DNA from: Azospira sp. I13
GTDB lineage: Bacteria; Pseudomonadota; Gammaproteobacteria; Burkholderiales; Rhodocyclaceae
Assembly (NCBI RefSeq): GCF_003112695.1
Contig: NZ_BFBP01000011.1
Location: 139,401-203,400 of the forward strand
DNA length: 64,000 nucleotides
Direction: 5' to 3'
Shown: piece after piece, positions 27,482 to 38,663 of the stretch
Layout of the letters: each line of letters starts with the position of its first letter
How positions within the stretch are numbered: the first letter of the stretch is position 1
Translations under genes and position numbers: made by a program
The notes under the pieces: generated by a model
Database searches by the model: none
Told to the model about the DNA's origin: nothing
What the model saw: only the letters and a program-made list of their open reading frames with translations

Positions 27482-28321
27482 ATGCAACGATTGTTCGCCC
27501 AACTGCAACGCCTCTTCCTGCTGCCGGCGGCCCCCGCCTGGACGGCAGAAAGCCTGCAACAAGCCGTGGCCTGTGGCGACGCCGGCCTGACCCTGTGCGC
27601 CGATGCGGCGGGCAGTACCCGCACCCTGGTCATCGGCTTCAGCCGCGCCCGGGATTGGGACAGCGCGGCCGCCCTCCTCGCCACCCTCACCGACACCCTG
27701 GGGCTGCCCCGCCCGGCCCTGGCCATTGACGGGGTCTGCGGCTACCAGCTGTGGCTTTCCCTGGCAGCCACCATCCCCGTGGCCGAGGCCCAGGCCTGGT
27801 GGCAGGCCCTGAGAGCCCAGTATTTGTCCGAACTTCCCGATACGGCCCTGATGTTCTTTCCGGGGGAAGGCAGCCTGGCGGCCATTTCGGCCGTACCTGT
27901 CATTCCCGCCCGCATCGGTGCCGCTGAACGCTGGTCCGCCTTCATCGACCCTAACCTGGGCGGCCTCTTCCGGGATGAGCCCTGGCTGGAAATGCCGCCC
28001 GGAGACGAGGCCCAGGCCGACCTGCTGGCGGGCTGCACCGCCATTTCCGCGGCCGAATTCGCCCATAGCCAGGCCGCCCTGCAAAGCGCCACGGCTGCTA
28101 CTGCGGCCAAGGTGGCGGCGGCTGCGGATGCCGCTGCCCTGGCTGCACAGCGCGAAGCAGAAAAGCCCTTGCAGCAGGTCGCGGCCTATGCGGACCCGAA
28201 GGACTTTCTCCTCGCCCTCATGAACGATGGCAACGCCCGGACGGAGATTCGCGTCGAAGCCGCCAAGGCCCTGCTGCCCTACTTTCACCGCCCCAAGACA
28301 TCCCCTGGAGAGACCCCATGA
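27482..28321 (+). CDS. Unknown protein with terminase-small-subunit-like C-terminus
   Basis: A 279-aa protein with no family I can name. The N-terminal ~165 residues contain VIGFSRARDWDSAAALL and a VCGYQLWLSLA region of mixed alpha/beta. An Ala-rich helical stretch follows (about 185-235). The C-terminal ~45 residues (DPKDFLLALMNDGN...RVEAAKALLPYFH) resemble a short motif recurrent in phage terminase small subunits. The ATG 27482 follows GAGG at a reasonable distance. It overlaps the cupin gene by 4 bp, so the two are translationally coupled. Composition matches the chromosome, and no other phage genes are nearby. Confidence 0.6.
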   Translation: MQRLFAQLQRLFLLPAAPAWTAESLQQAVACGDAGLTLCADAAGSTRTLVIGFSRARDWDSAAALLATLTDTLGLPRPALAIDGVCGYQLWLSLAATIPVAEAQAWWQALRAQYLSELPDTALMFFPGEGSLAAISAVPVIPARIGAAERWSAFIDPNLGGLFRDEPWLEMPPGDEAQADLLAGCTAISAAEFAHSQAALQSATAATAAKVAAAADAAALAAQREAEKPLQQVAAYADPKDFLLALMNDGNARTEIRVEAAKALLPYFHRPKTSPGETP

Positions 28322-28701
28322 GCACCTTCACCAAAGTCGTCCTGTTCACCGATACCGACGGCTACGCCAAGTTCCGGGAGGAGCAGGTTCCCCTCAGCGA
28401 AGGCACGCCCCAGGCCATGCTCTCCGCCCTCACCCCGGCCAAGGCCTGCCAGTTCCGCCAGAGCCCGGTGGGTTTCCGCAGCCAGTTCCACTGCACCACC
28501 GAAGAGCAATGGCTGTTCGTCCTCGGCGGCGAAATGAAGATCGGCCTGCAGGACGGCAGCAGCCGCAACTTCAAGGCCGGCCAGCACTTCTACTCCGCCG
28601 ACACCCTGCCCGCCGGCGCCACCTTCGATCCCAAGGTGCACGGCCACTGGAGCTGCCAGGTGGGCGACGAGCCCCTGGTGACCCTGTTCGTCAAGGTGTA
28701 A
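28318..28701 (+). CDS. Cupin-domain protein
   Basis: A small 127-aa single-domain cupin. The core has FHCTTEEQWLFVLGGEMKIGL, which looks like a degenerate cupin motif 1 (only one of the usual His ligands, with a nearby Glu), and a GQHFYSADTLPAGATFDPKVHG motif-2-like strand pair. Metal-binding residues are therefore incomplete compared with classic G(X)5HXH cupins. It overlaps the upstream unknown gene by ATGA, and a strong terminator follows. Function is unknown. Confidence 0.7.
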   Translation: MSTFTKVVLFTDTDGYAKFREEQVPLSEGTPQAMLSALTPAKACQFRQSPVGFRSQFHCTTEEQWLFVLGGEMKIGLQDGSSRNFKAGQHFYSADTLPAGATFDPKVHGHWSCQVGDEPLVTLFVKV

Positions 28702-28754
28702 GGCCGGTTCCCGGCAATCCCCTGGCGGCCCTGATGCCGCCGGTTGCAGACGCC

Positions 28755-28788
28755 AAAACGGCCGCAGCGATGCGGCCGTTTTCTTTTT
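28755..28788 (+). terminator. Rho-independent terminator after the cupin gene
   Basis: A 12-bp perfect stem AAAACGGCCGCA (28755-28766)/TGCGGCCGTTTT (28771-28782) with a GCGA loop, followed by TCTTTTT. Confidence 0.92.
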
Positions 28789-28853
28789 GGGCGGCGGACT
28801 ATACTGCCCGGACAGGTCGGCCCGGGCAGTCGCTTTTTCCGCCACCCATCACC

Positions 28854-28890
28854 ATAGCCATTGGCTATTTCGAATATTCAATTAATCAAT
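28854..28890 (+). promoter_or_regulatory. Candidate OxyR operator upstream of katG
   Basis: Four tetranucleotides in the exact OxyR spacing: ATAG (28854), 7 nt, CTAT (28865), 7 nt, ATTC (28876), 7 nt, CAAT (28887). The consensus is ATAG-N7-CTAT-N7-ATAG-N7-CTAT, so the first half is perfect and the second degenerate, as is common. A possible -10 TAGACT lies at 28914-28919, with its -35 region directly abutting the operator, the usual arrangement for OxyR activation. Confidence 0.7.
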
Positions 28891-28916
28891 TTTAATAATT
28901 ACAGCCGATTCACTAG

Positions 28917-31142
<2,226 letters not shown>

Positions 31143-31196
31143 GGCGCTCTACCCCGGTGCCGCTCACCCGGGCGGTTGGCGGGGGCGCTTTATGCC

Positions 31197-31226
31197 AAGG
31201 CCCGGAGGCATTGCCCCGGGCCTTTT
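31197..31226 (+). terminator. Rho-independent terminator after katG
   Basis: The stem AAGGCCCGG (31197-31205)/CCGGGCCTT (31216-31224), with a 10-nt loop and trailing T residues, lies 55 bp past the katG stop. Confidence 0.8.
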
Positions 31227-31449
31227 CCATGTGCAAGCAGTCGCAAGGATTGCTCGCATGACATTTGGCTGGACGACTGGCAAAATCAACGCGACATTGA
31301 ACGAGCGCCGTGTATGCCCGCCATCTATCTCCTTGAATATTGCCTCCGATCTGGCGAAAGCCTCCATCGGCCAGCATCCCAGGCTGCCGCGTTTTCCGGC
31401 TTATACGGCGTTCCAACGGCTTATATGGCAGTTTTGCCGTCTACTTCAC
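31227..31449. other. Non-coding stretch before the first cassette core site
   Basis: AT-richer than flanking DNA, with no protein of recognisable composition in any frame and no integrase-like sequence. The small inverted repeat ACGGC (31416-31420)/GCCGT (31436-31440) lies close to the GTTAGCC core at 31450. The stretch may be the remnant of a deleted cassette or integron end. Confidence 0.35.
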
Positions 31450-31456
31450 GTTAGCC
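31450..31456 (+). repeat. attC R'-like core GTTAGCC preceding cassette A
   Basis: GTTAGCC, preceded by CAC, 7 nt before the start codon of the first cassette gene. It matches the R' core (GTTRRRY, GTTAGSC variant) expected at a cassette's 5' boundary. A paired R''/L'' half could not be identified upstream, so this is a partial site or a degenerate attC/attI remnant. Confidence 0.45.
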
Positions 31457-31463
31457 ACCTGCA

Positions 31464-31868
31464 ATGAGCCACCCTCTGCATATCGAAGGCACGCGCGTTT
31501 GCGTACTCATCCACCCTGACGAAGTGGTTGTTTGTTCAAACACTCAAGGCTTCAACGCTCTCGGCCAATGGATGGCGTGGCTTGCCGAATCAAAACCCGA
31601 GGAGTTTTATCATTTTCACCTCCTCCGCTCCTTACTATCTGAAGCCTGTATTTTTGAAGGTGTTACCCCGTCAAATGTCTGGGTTTTGCGCACACCACCA
31701 ACTCATCAAGTTATCTCCGAACCACCGGAGGGTTTTGAAGCAATCCCATTTGAAGTTACGTTTCAGGTAGTTCCTGAGGCATCACTCGACGACTTGGTGG
31801 CTGCTCAATCCACAGGGTTTATCCCTTCCGCATATCTAAAGTCCGAGGCATCGTATGCTGGCACTTGC

Positions 31869-31874
<6 letters not shown>
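31464..31874 (+). CDS. Cassette gene A: unknown 136-aa protein
   Basis: A 136-aa soluble protein without signal peptide or TM, of unknown family. The N-terminal half has VCVLIHPDEVVVCSNTQGF and ALGQWMAWLAESKPEEFYHFHLL, a layout faintly like small immunity-type proteins (Imm32-like), but I do not assign it. Base composition is lower in GC than the host genome. The start lies 7 nt after a GTTAGCC core, and its TAA stop lies inside the R'' box of the following attC site, the classic geometry of an integron gene cassette. No own promoter is evident. Confidence 0.65.
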
Positions 31875-33090
<1,216 letters not shown>

Positions 33091-33116
33091 ATGAACATAC
33101 AAGGCAAAGGGAACAT

Positions 33117-33641
33117 ATGAGCGACTGGGACTTTCTGCACGACATGCACAATGAAGGCTATAGCTCAGAGCAAATAGCAGATGCCGCCGCTTGTGGGTAC
33201 AACCCTTGGGAGTGGCAACCACTAAATGAAAATGAGTTGCCTGCAACGCACGCCCAAGACCCGGAACTTGTTGAGATATTCGAAAACCTAGTTAATTGTG
33301 CAAAGTCGTACCACACTCTTACTGGACGATATTTGCAAATATGGGGCGAGCTTGGTGAGTTATATGCAGAAGTCACTTACGGTATCAAGCGGCACAAACC
33401 ACACACCAAAGGCTCAGATGGCAGACTTGGAAACGACTTTGTTGAAATAAAGACGATCTCGCCGGAAAAGGACGGTGGTCAAGTTCAAGTCAAGCGAGCT
33501 GGAAATTTCAATCGGCTATTGGTAATCAAGGTCAGTGCAGGATTTGAATTCGAGGGCCGCTTCATTGAACGTAAGCGGTTATCAAAAGGCGACGGAACAT
33601 ACGCGAGAGTGTCTTGGTCGGCGCTTACGCCGTCCAACTAG
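33117..33641 (+). CDS. Cassette gene B: PD-(D/E)XK-nuclease-like protein of 174 aa
   Basis: A 174-aa soluble protein. The C-terminal two thirds contain IWGELGELYAEVTYGIKRHKP, then a GSDGRLGNDFVEIKTISPEK segment and VQVKRAGNFNRLLVIKVS. The order Glu-helix, then ND-x(2)-EIK on adjacent strands, resembles the PD-(D/E)XK nuclease core (acidic residue plus E-x-K) seen in small restriction-like or DUF6998-type proteins. The N-terminal ~60 residues (DWDFLHDMHNEGYSSEQIADAAACGY) look helical. AAAGGGAA precedes the ATG. Its TAG stop directly follows the R'' box of attC 2, so this is an integron-type gene cassette. AT-rich codon use relative to the chromosome supports lateral origin. Nuclease activity is inference. 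Confidence 0.7.
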   Translation: MSDWDFLHDMHNEGYSSEQIADAAACGYNPWEWQPLNENELPATHAQDPELVEIFENLVNCAKSYHTLTGRYLQIWGELGELYAEVTYGIKRHKPHTKGSDGRLGNDFVEIKTISPEKDGGQVQVKRAGNFNRLLVIKVSAGFEFEGRFIERKRLSKGDGTYARVSWSALTPSN

Positions 33642-33742
33642 GAGCCTCAATCATGAGTTGCACGCCTAGCAATCGCTTCGGGAGGGACGCTCCGCCAGCA
33701 AGCTTCGCTTGCTGTAGGACGCCGGTTAGCTCAACGTTAGCT
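33632..33742 (+). repeat. attC site 2 (integron cassette recombination site)
   Basis: R'' GTCCAAC (33632-33638) is followed by a 6-nt spacer and L'' CCTCAATC (33645-33652). L' GGTTAGC (33724-33730), a 5-nt spacer and R' GTTAGCT (33736-33742) close the site. L''/L' pair at 6 of 7 positions (one G-T wobble) with an extra C in L'', the same extrahelical position as in attC 1. The L'-R' half (GGTTAGCTCAACGTTAGC) closely matches the consensus used for environmental cassette surveys. The 71-bp centre contains a strong AGCAAGC/GCTTGCT hairpin. The total length of 111 bp is within the known range. Confidence 0.78.
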
Positions 33743-33869
33743 CTACATTCCAAGCTCCCCTCTGATCCAAACTGACCAGTTCTGCCTCAGCCTCCCGCTT
33801 TACCATTCGTCACAACCTCCCCCGCCCCTTTTCGTTAGCATGTCGGGCACGCTCTCCTGACGCCCCGCC

Positions 33870-35069
33870 ATGCCTGCCTTTCTCCGCGCCCTCAATTCCC
33901 GCAATTACCGGCTCTATTTCGTCGGCCAGCTGATTTCCCTGGCGGGGACGTGGATGCAGCAGATCGCCATGGCCTGGCTGGCTTACCGGCTTTCCAATTC
34001 GGCTTTCGTGCTGGGCAGCGTGGGCTTTGCCAGCCAGATTCCCATCCTCTTTTTTTCCGCCTTCGCCGGGGTATGGACGGACCGGGTGGACCGGCGGCGC
34101 CTGCTTCTGCTGAGCCAGAGCCTTTCCATGGTGCAGGCGCTGGTGCTGGCGGTGCTGGCCTGGATGGAGTGGCTCACGCCGGGGTTGCTGATTTTCATGG
34201 CCCTCTGCCTGGGCTGCATCAATGCTCTGGATGTGCCGGCGCGGCAGGCCATCGCGGTGCAGCTGGTGGATGACAAGGAAGATCTGCCCAACGCCATCGC
34301 CCTCAATTCCTTCCTCATGAACGCGGCCCGCTTCGTCGGCCCGGCCCTGGCGGGGTATCTGGTGGTGCTGATGGGGGAGGCGGTGTGCTTCCTGCTCAAC
34401 GCTCTTTCCTACTTGGCGGTGCTGCTGGCCCTCTCGGCCATCCGCCTGCCGGCCCAGGGCCGTGGCCGGCCAGCGCCGGCGCTGGATGCCCTGCGGGACG
34501 GCATCCGCTACATCAGCCAGCACCGCGACATTCGCCGTTCCCTGCTGTTGGTTTCCTGCGTCAGCTTTTTTGCCACGCCCTACGCGGTGATGATGCCCCT
34601 TTTCGCCCGGGAGATTTTCGACGGTAACGCGGGGACGTTCGGCCTGCTCATGGGCTGTGCCGGGGCTGGCTCCCTGATGGCCAGCTTCTTTCTCGCCAGC
34701 CGCCGCGATACCGACGGGCTGGAGGCCAAGGTGGCCCTGGCCGCCCCGGCGGTGGGCGCCGCCCTCGCCTGCTTTGCTCTGAGCCCCGCGCTGGGCGTGG
34801 CCTTCCCCATCATCATGGGCATCGGCTTTTGCATCATCATCACCATCGCCGGCAGCAACACCCTGATCCAGACCCGGGTGGATAACGCCTACCGGGGCCG
34901 GGTGATGGCCATCTTTTCCATGGCCTTCCTTGGCGTGGCGCCCCTGGGCAGCCTGCTGGTGGGCAGCATCGCCCATCAGGTAGGCATCCGCCCCACCCTG
35001 GTGGCCTGCGGCCTGCTGACCCTGGCGGCCGGATTGATCTACCGGCGCCGGACGGCCCCGGCAGCCTGA
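33870..35069 (+). CDS. MFS transporter (EntS/MFS_3-like)
   Basis: A 399-aa major-facilitator with 11-12 TM helices, closest in pattern to the MFS_3/EntS-type exporters. It starts FLRALNSRNYRLYFVGQLISLAGTWMQQIA. The A-motif-like loop GVWTDRVDRRRLL lies between TM2 and TM3, and LNALDVPARQAIAVQLV-like sequence is near residue 120. It is first after the cassette array and converges on yeiH, separated by only 7 bp. The substrate is unknown; the family commonly exports siderophores or drugs. Confidence 0.9.
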   Translation: MPAFLRALNSRNYRLYFVGQLISLAGTWMQQIAMAWLAYRLSNSAFVLGSVGFASQIPILFFSAFAGVWTDRVDRRRLLLLSQSLSMVQALVLAVLAWMEWLTPGLLIFMALCLGCINALDVPARQAIAVQLVDDKEDLPNAIALNSFLMNAARFVGPALAGYLVVLMGEAVCFLLNALSYLAVLLALSAIRLPAQGRGRPAPALDALRDGIRYISQHRDIRRSLLLVSCVSFFATPYAVMMPLFAREIFDGNAGTFGLLMGCAGAGSLMASFFLASRRDTDGLEAKVALAAPAVGAALACFALSPALGVAFPIIMGIGFCIIITIAGSNTLIQTRVDNAYRGRVMAIFSMAFLGVAPLGSLLVGSIAHQVGIRPTLVACGLLTLAAGLIYRRRTAPAA

Positions 35070-35076
35070 CGCCCCC

Positions 35077-36141
35077 TCAGGCGCCGCCCAGGAGCCTGTT
35101 CAGCAACGCTCCACCTACCACCAGATGGATAAAGAGGCCGGCTCCCAGCAATAAGGGCTTGAGCCCGGCCCGCCGCATCCGTGCCAGGGTGGTTTCCACC
35201 CCCAGGGCGGCCATGGCGGCGGTGAGCAGTAGGCCACCCAGCAAACGCAGCGCCGACACCAGCCATGGGGGCAGCAACGCAAGGGAATTGACCCCGGCCA
35301 GCACGATGAACATCAGGGCGAACCAGGGCACTGCCAGGGGCGCCGCCGGCACCTCGTCCCGGCCAGCCCCAGCCGCTGCGCGCCCCCGTTGCCGTTGTGC
35401 CACCCGGCTACCCAATATCAGAAGAAAGGGCACCAGGAGCATCACCCGCAGCATCTTGGCCACTACCGCATGATGGGCCACCGCCTCCCCCAGGCCGCTG
35501 CCGATGGCCACCACCTGGGCCACCTCATGCACGGTGGAGCCAACATAGACGCCAAAATCCAGAGCCCCCAAGCCGCCCCAGGCGTGCAGCAGCGGATAGA
35601 CCACCATGGCCAGGGAACCGAAGAGCACCACGCTGCCCACCGCCACGGCGCTCTTTTCCGCTGCGTCCTCGGCATCGAGGCGCAATACCGGCACCGTCGC
35701 CACCACCGCCGCCGCACCGCAGATGGCACTGCCGGCAGAGGTAAGCAACACCGTCTCCCGATCCAGCCCCAGCAGGCGGTTGCCGATGAGCCAGCCCACC
35801 GCCAGGGTACTGAGCACCAGGGCCACGTCCACCCATAACCCGGACAGGCCCACCTGCACCAGCTGCTGAAAGCTGAGATTGAAGCCGTAGAGGGCCACCC
35901 CGACCCGCAGGCAATGGCGCTGGGCCACCATTAGGCCCGGACGCCAATGCCCCACCCCGAAGGACGGCCGCAGATTGCCCAGCACGGCACCAATGAGAAT
36001 GGCCAGGGTCAGGGAACCCAGGCCGTAATGCCCCAGACCGCCCTGGGCCAACGCCAGCGCACCGGCACCAATGCCGGCGGCCAGGGCCAGGCCCGGCCAG
36101 GAAGTGGCCCCACATCCGGCTGCATTGCTCATCTTCACCAT
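35077..36141 (-). CDS. yeiH: YeiH family (UPF0324) putative sulfate exporter
   Basis: An inner-membrane protein of 354 aa with about 10 TM helices. It matches the YeiH/UPF0324 family: LTLAILIGAVLGNLRP, then a GAAAVVATVPVL region, and DFGVYVGSTVHEVAQVVAIG. The ATG at 36141 is preceded by AGGGA; an in-frame TTG lies at 36159. It is divergently paired with a LysR regulator, the same arrangement as yeiE-yeiH in enterobacteria, where the pair is linked to sulfite/sulfur stress. Export of sulfate or a related anion is a family-level guess. Confidence 0.88.
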   Translation of the reverse strand: MVKMSNAAGCGATSWPGLALAAGIGAGALALAQGGLGHYGLGSLTLAILIGAVLGNLRPSFGVGHWRPGLMVAQRHCLRVGVALYGFNLSFQQLVQVGLSGLWVDVALVLSTLAVGWLIGNRLLGLDRETVLLTSAGSAICGAAAVVATVPVLRLDAEDAAEKSAVAVGSVVLFGSLAMVVYPLLHAWGGLGALDFGVYVGSTVHEVAQVVAIGSGLGEAVAHHAVVAKMLRVMLLVPFLLILGSRVAQRQRGRAAAGAGRDEVPAAPLAVPWFALMFIVLAGVNSLALLPPWLVSALRLLGGLLLTAAMAALGVETTLARMRRAGLKPLLLGAGLFIHLVVGGALLNRLLGGA

Positions 36142-36205
36142 GGTTGTTCCCTGCCTCAAGACGACAGGGCGAACCTTAACGGCCGGACCTATAATCCGTA
36201 AAACC

Positions 36206-36220
36206 GATAATTTTTATATC
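36206..36220. promoter_or_regulatory. Candidate LysR-type operator between yeiH and its regulator
   Basis: The dyad GATA-N7-TATC in the 96-bp divergent gap, AT-rich and 18 bp before the regulator's start codon. It fits an autoregulatory LTTR recognition site. Confidence 0.42.
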
Positions 36221-36237
36221 TTCAATCAGCCAAACAA

Positions 36238-37116
36238 ATGAAAACCACCCTGCGCCAGCTGGAAGTGTTTGTCGCGGTGGCCAGCCACGGCCACGTCACC
36301 CGGGCAGCCGAGGCCGTGGCCCTGACCCAGTCCGCTGCCAGCATGGCCCTGGCAGACCTGGAACGACAGCTCTCGGTGCAGCTTTTCGACCGGGTGGGCC
36401 GCCAGCTCCTGCTCAACGAAGCAGGGCGCCAACTGCTGCCCCAGGCTCAGGAAATCCTGGATCGGGTGCGGGAGTTGGAAGCCTCGGCCCAGGGCGGCCA
36501 GAGCGCCTTCGATCTGCACCTGGGGGCCAGTCTGACCATCGGCAACCACCTGCTGCCGACCCTCATGGCCGAAGTGGCGGAACGCCACCCTCGGGGCCGG
36601 CTACAGCTTTCCCTGCGCAATACGGAACAGGTGGTGGCGGACCTGCTGGCCTTCCGCATTGATATCGGCTTCGTCGAAGGTCCGGTGCAGGAGCCGCGGC
36701 TGCAACGCTTTGCCTGGCGGCAGGACCGGCTGCAGGTTTTCGCCGCGGCCGGCCATCCATTGGCCCACGGCACCGCCACCCCGGCGGAGCTGGGCGACGC
36801 CGCCTGGGTGCTGCGGGAACGGGGATCGGGCACTCGGGAGGTCTTCGACCGGGCCTTGGCCAATGCCACCCTGACGCCCCGGGTGGCCCTGGAACTGGAG
36901 CAGCCGGAGGCCATCCGCCAGTCGGTGCGCCACGGCCTGGGCCTGGGTTGTCTCTCCCGGCTGGAATTGCAGGATGCCTTCGAGGCCGGCTGGCTGGCGC
37001 CGGTAGCGACGCCTTTTCTCAACCTGGAGCGGGCGTTCCAGGTAGTGCTGCACCGGGACAAGCACCTGAGCCCCGGTATCCACAGTGTGCTGGCCCTGTG
37101 CGGAGTGGCGCTGTAG
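36238..37116 (+). CDS. yeiE: LysR-family regulator adjacent to yeiH (YeiE-like)
   Basis: A 292-aa LysR-type regulator. The N-terminal winged HTH (TLRQLEVFVAVASHGHVTRAAEAVALTQSAASMALADLE) is followed by a type-2 periplasmic-binding-like effector domain (about residues 90-290), with the GASLTIGNHLLPTLM strand opening it and IDIGFVEGPV near residue 142. The E. coli homologue YeiE senses sulfite and controls yeiH. It is divergent from yeiH with 96 bp between, so it probably regulates it. Confidence 0.88.
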   Translation: MKTTLRQLEVFVAVASHGHVTRAAEAVALTQSAASMALADLERQLSVQLFDRVGRQLLLNEAGRQLLPQAQEILDRVRELEASAQGGQSAFDLHLGASLTIGNHLLPTLMAEVAERHPRGRLQLSLRNTEQVVADLLAFRIDIGFVEGPVQEPRLQRFAWRQDRLQVFAAAGHPLAHGTATPAELGDAAWVLRERGSGTREVFDRALANATLTPRVALELEQPEAIRQSVRHGLGLGCLSRLELQDAFEAGWLAPVATPFLNLERAFQVVLHRDKHLSPGIHSVLALCGVAL

Positions 37117-37165
37117 GTCGGAATCATCGGCGGCAATCGATACACCTTGAGCGGCCGGATCGCCT

Positions 37166-37675
37166 TTAGTCGGCCGCCAGCGGGGCCTGCTGCCCCCGGT
37201 GGATCAGGCGCTTGCGCCGCTGCACGAGGTTCTGCAACTGGGTCAGGCCGTACAGCAGGGCCTCGGCGGTGGGTGGGCAACCGGGGACGTAGATATCCAC
37301 CGGGATGATGCGATCGCAGCCCCGCACCACCGAATAGGAGTAGTGGTAGAAGCCGCCGCCGTTGGCGCAGGAGCCCATGGAGATGACGTAGCGGGGCTCG
37401 GCCATCTGATCGTAGAGCTTGCGCAGGGCCGGGGCCATCTTGTTGGTGACGGTACCGGCAACGATCATCAGGTCCGCCTGGCGCGGGCTGGCCCGGGGCA
37501 TCATGCCGAAGCGGTCCATGTCGTAGCGGGAGGCGGCGGCGTGGATCATTTCCACGGCGCAGCAGGCCAGGCCGAAACTGAGATACCAGAGGCTGTTGCT
37601 GCGTACCGCTTCGGTCAGGGTGTCGACCTGGGTCAGCAGATAACCGTCGCCGTACAGGGTGGGAGCGTGTTGCAC
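37166..37675 (-). CDS. Orphan NADH-quinone oxidoreductase subunit B-like protein (NuoB)
   Basis: A 169-aa protein with the complete NuoB/PSST pattern. Cluster N2 ligands are present: tandem Cys in [22 protein letters not shown], one in [28 protein letters not shown], and one in [15 protein letters not shown]. The canonical nuo operon is not nearby, so this is a stand-alone copy. The N-terminus (THAPTL-type, [26 protein letters not shown]) is shortened relative to nuo-operon NuoB but retains the fold. It could be a second NuoB of complex I or serve another [NiFe]-type complex. It lies between LysR and AraC regulators with short gaps. Confidence 0.85.
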   Translation of the reverse strand: MQHAPTLYGDGYLLTQVDTLTEAVRSNSLWYLSFGLACCAVEMIHAAASRYDMDRFGMMPRASPRQADLMIVAGTVTNKMAPALRKLYDQMAEPRYVISMGSCANGGGFYHYSYSVVRGCDRIIPVDIYVPGCPPTAEALLYGLTQLQNLVQRRKRLIHRGQQAPLAAD

Positions 37676-37708
37676 CGTTTTCTCCAGGAAAGGGAAACGG
37701 TGGGGAGT

Positions 37709-38593
37709 CTAGGCAGGGGCGAACAGTCTGGCTTGTACGGAGTCGACATCGCCGGGCAGGAAGAGGTCGCGGAAATCCCGTTGCCCGAAACGGCACCACC
37801 AGTAACCCGGCTCCCCGCTGGAAACGGCCCGCAGCAGCTCCCCCGGCGGCAGGCCGGCCATTTCCCGGTAGTCCCGGTCCATGTGGGCCTGATCGTAATA
37901 GCCGAAGTCCTGGGCGATGCGGGTCAGCGCCCCCCGCTCGAGAGGCTGGGCCTGGAGACGCGCCAGAGAAAAGCCGAAGCGGGCCACCCGCCGCAGCTCC
38001 CGCAGGTTGGCGCCATAGCCGTGGGCAACCCGGCGCTCCAGGTGACGCAGGCTGATCCCCATATGGGCGGCAATGTCACGGGCCGGCGAAAAAAGATGAG
38101 TGGAGGCTTCCAGCAGGTCGGCCAGCCGCTCCGGGTTGCGGCGGGGACGCAAGCACTGGCGCAACAGCCCCTGTACGGCCGCGGCCCAGTCATCGGCGGA
38201 CTCGCTGTCATCCACCGACGCCAGCATCTGCCCCACCAGTGCCGGAGGCAACACCTCGTCCAGAGGCACGATGCGGTCCCGCAGTTCGACCACGCTGGGC
38301 CCCAGCGCCTCGGCCAGGAAGCCCGGGCGGAACATCACGGTCAGGAACACCGAGCCGGGAAGGGCCCGGGATACCCGCGGCGTGAGATAGGGGCCGATGA
38401 GACTGGCCCGGGGCACTGCCCGATAGCTGCCGTCGGCCTGGGGCAAGGCGGTGCCGCCGCGGACAAACAGCAGCAGGTTGGGACTCAGGGCGGAGGGCAG
38501 ACAGGAAAGACTGCCGTCCAGCGACATGACCAGGATGTGGTGAATCCAGGGAGCCAGTTCCGGGTGGGGAGAATAGATGGCGGGAAGGCGCAT
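37709..38593 (-). CDS. AraC-family transcriptional regulator
   Basis: A 294-aa regulator starting at ATG 38593 (MRLPAIYSP...). The N-terminal ~190 residues form a sensor domain like the DUF6597-type domain of AraC proteins (LAPWIHHILVMSLDG, GSVFLTVMFRPGFLAEALG). The C-terminal ~100 residues carry two HTH motifs (RDIAAHMGISLRHLERRVAHGYG and TRIAQDFGYYDQAHMDRDYREMAGLPPGE), the second matching the AraC signature. It is 33 bp from nuoB-like on the same strand, so the two may be cotranscribed. The longer open frame upstream contains no conserved sequence. Confidence 0.85.
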   Translation of the reverse strand: MRLPAIYSPHPELAPWIHHILVMSLDGSLSCLPSALSPNLLLFVRGGTALPQADGSYRAVPRASLIGPYLTPRVSRALPGSVFLTVMFRPGFLAEALGPSVVELRDRIVPLDEVLPPALVGQMLASVDDSESADDWAAAVQGLLRQCLRPRRNPERLADLLEASTHLFSPARDIAAHMGISLRHLERRVAHGYGANLRELRRVARFGFSLARLQAQPLERGALTRIAQDFGYYDQAHMDRDYREMAGLPPGELLRAVSSGEPGYWWCRFGQRDFRDLFLPGDVDSVQARLFAPA

Positions 38594-38663
38594 GGCGCGG
38601 CAATGAACATGACCTTGCAATATTGCCGGCCAGTGTAGCCCAGGCCGCCGGAACCGGGCACTA

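Noticed and set aside
31411-31456. A full attC or attI upstream of cassette A
   Set aside because: Only the R'-like core is convincing. The nearby TTCCAAC and ACGGC/GCCGT elements do not give the L''/L' pairing with an extrahelical base.
31192-31467. A short plus-strand ORF just upstream of cassette A, considered as an integrase remnant
   Set aside because: The translation shows no tyrosine-recombinase motif (no R-H-R-Y pattern) and it overlaps the katG terminator; no intI relic is supported.
33834-33840. A third GTTAGCA core just before the MFS gene
   Set aside because: No matching R'' or L''/L' pair is present; a 7-mer match alone is expected by chance.
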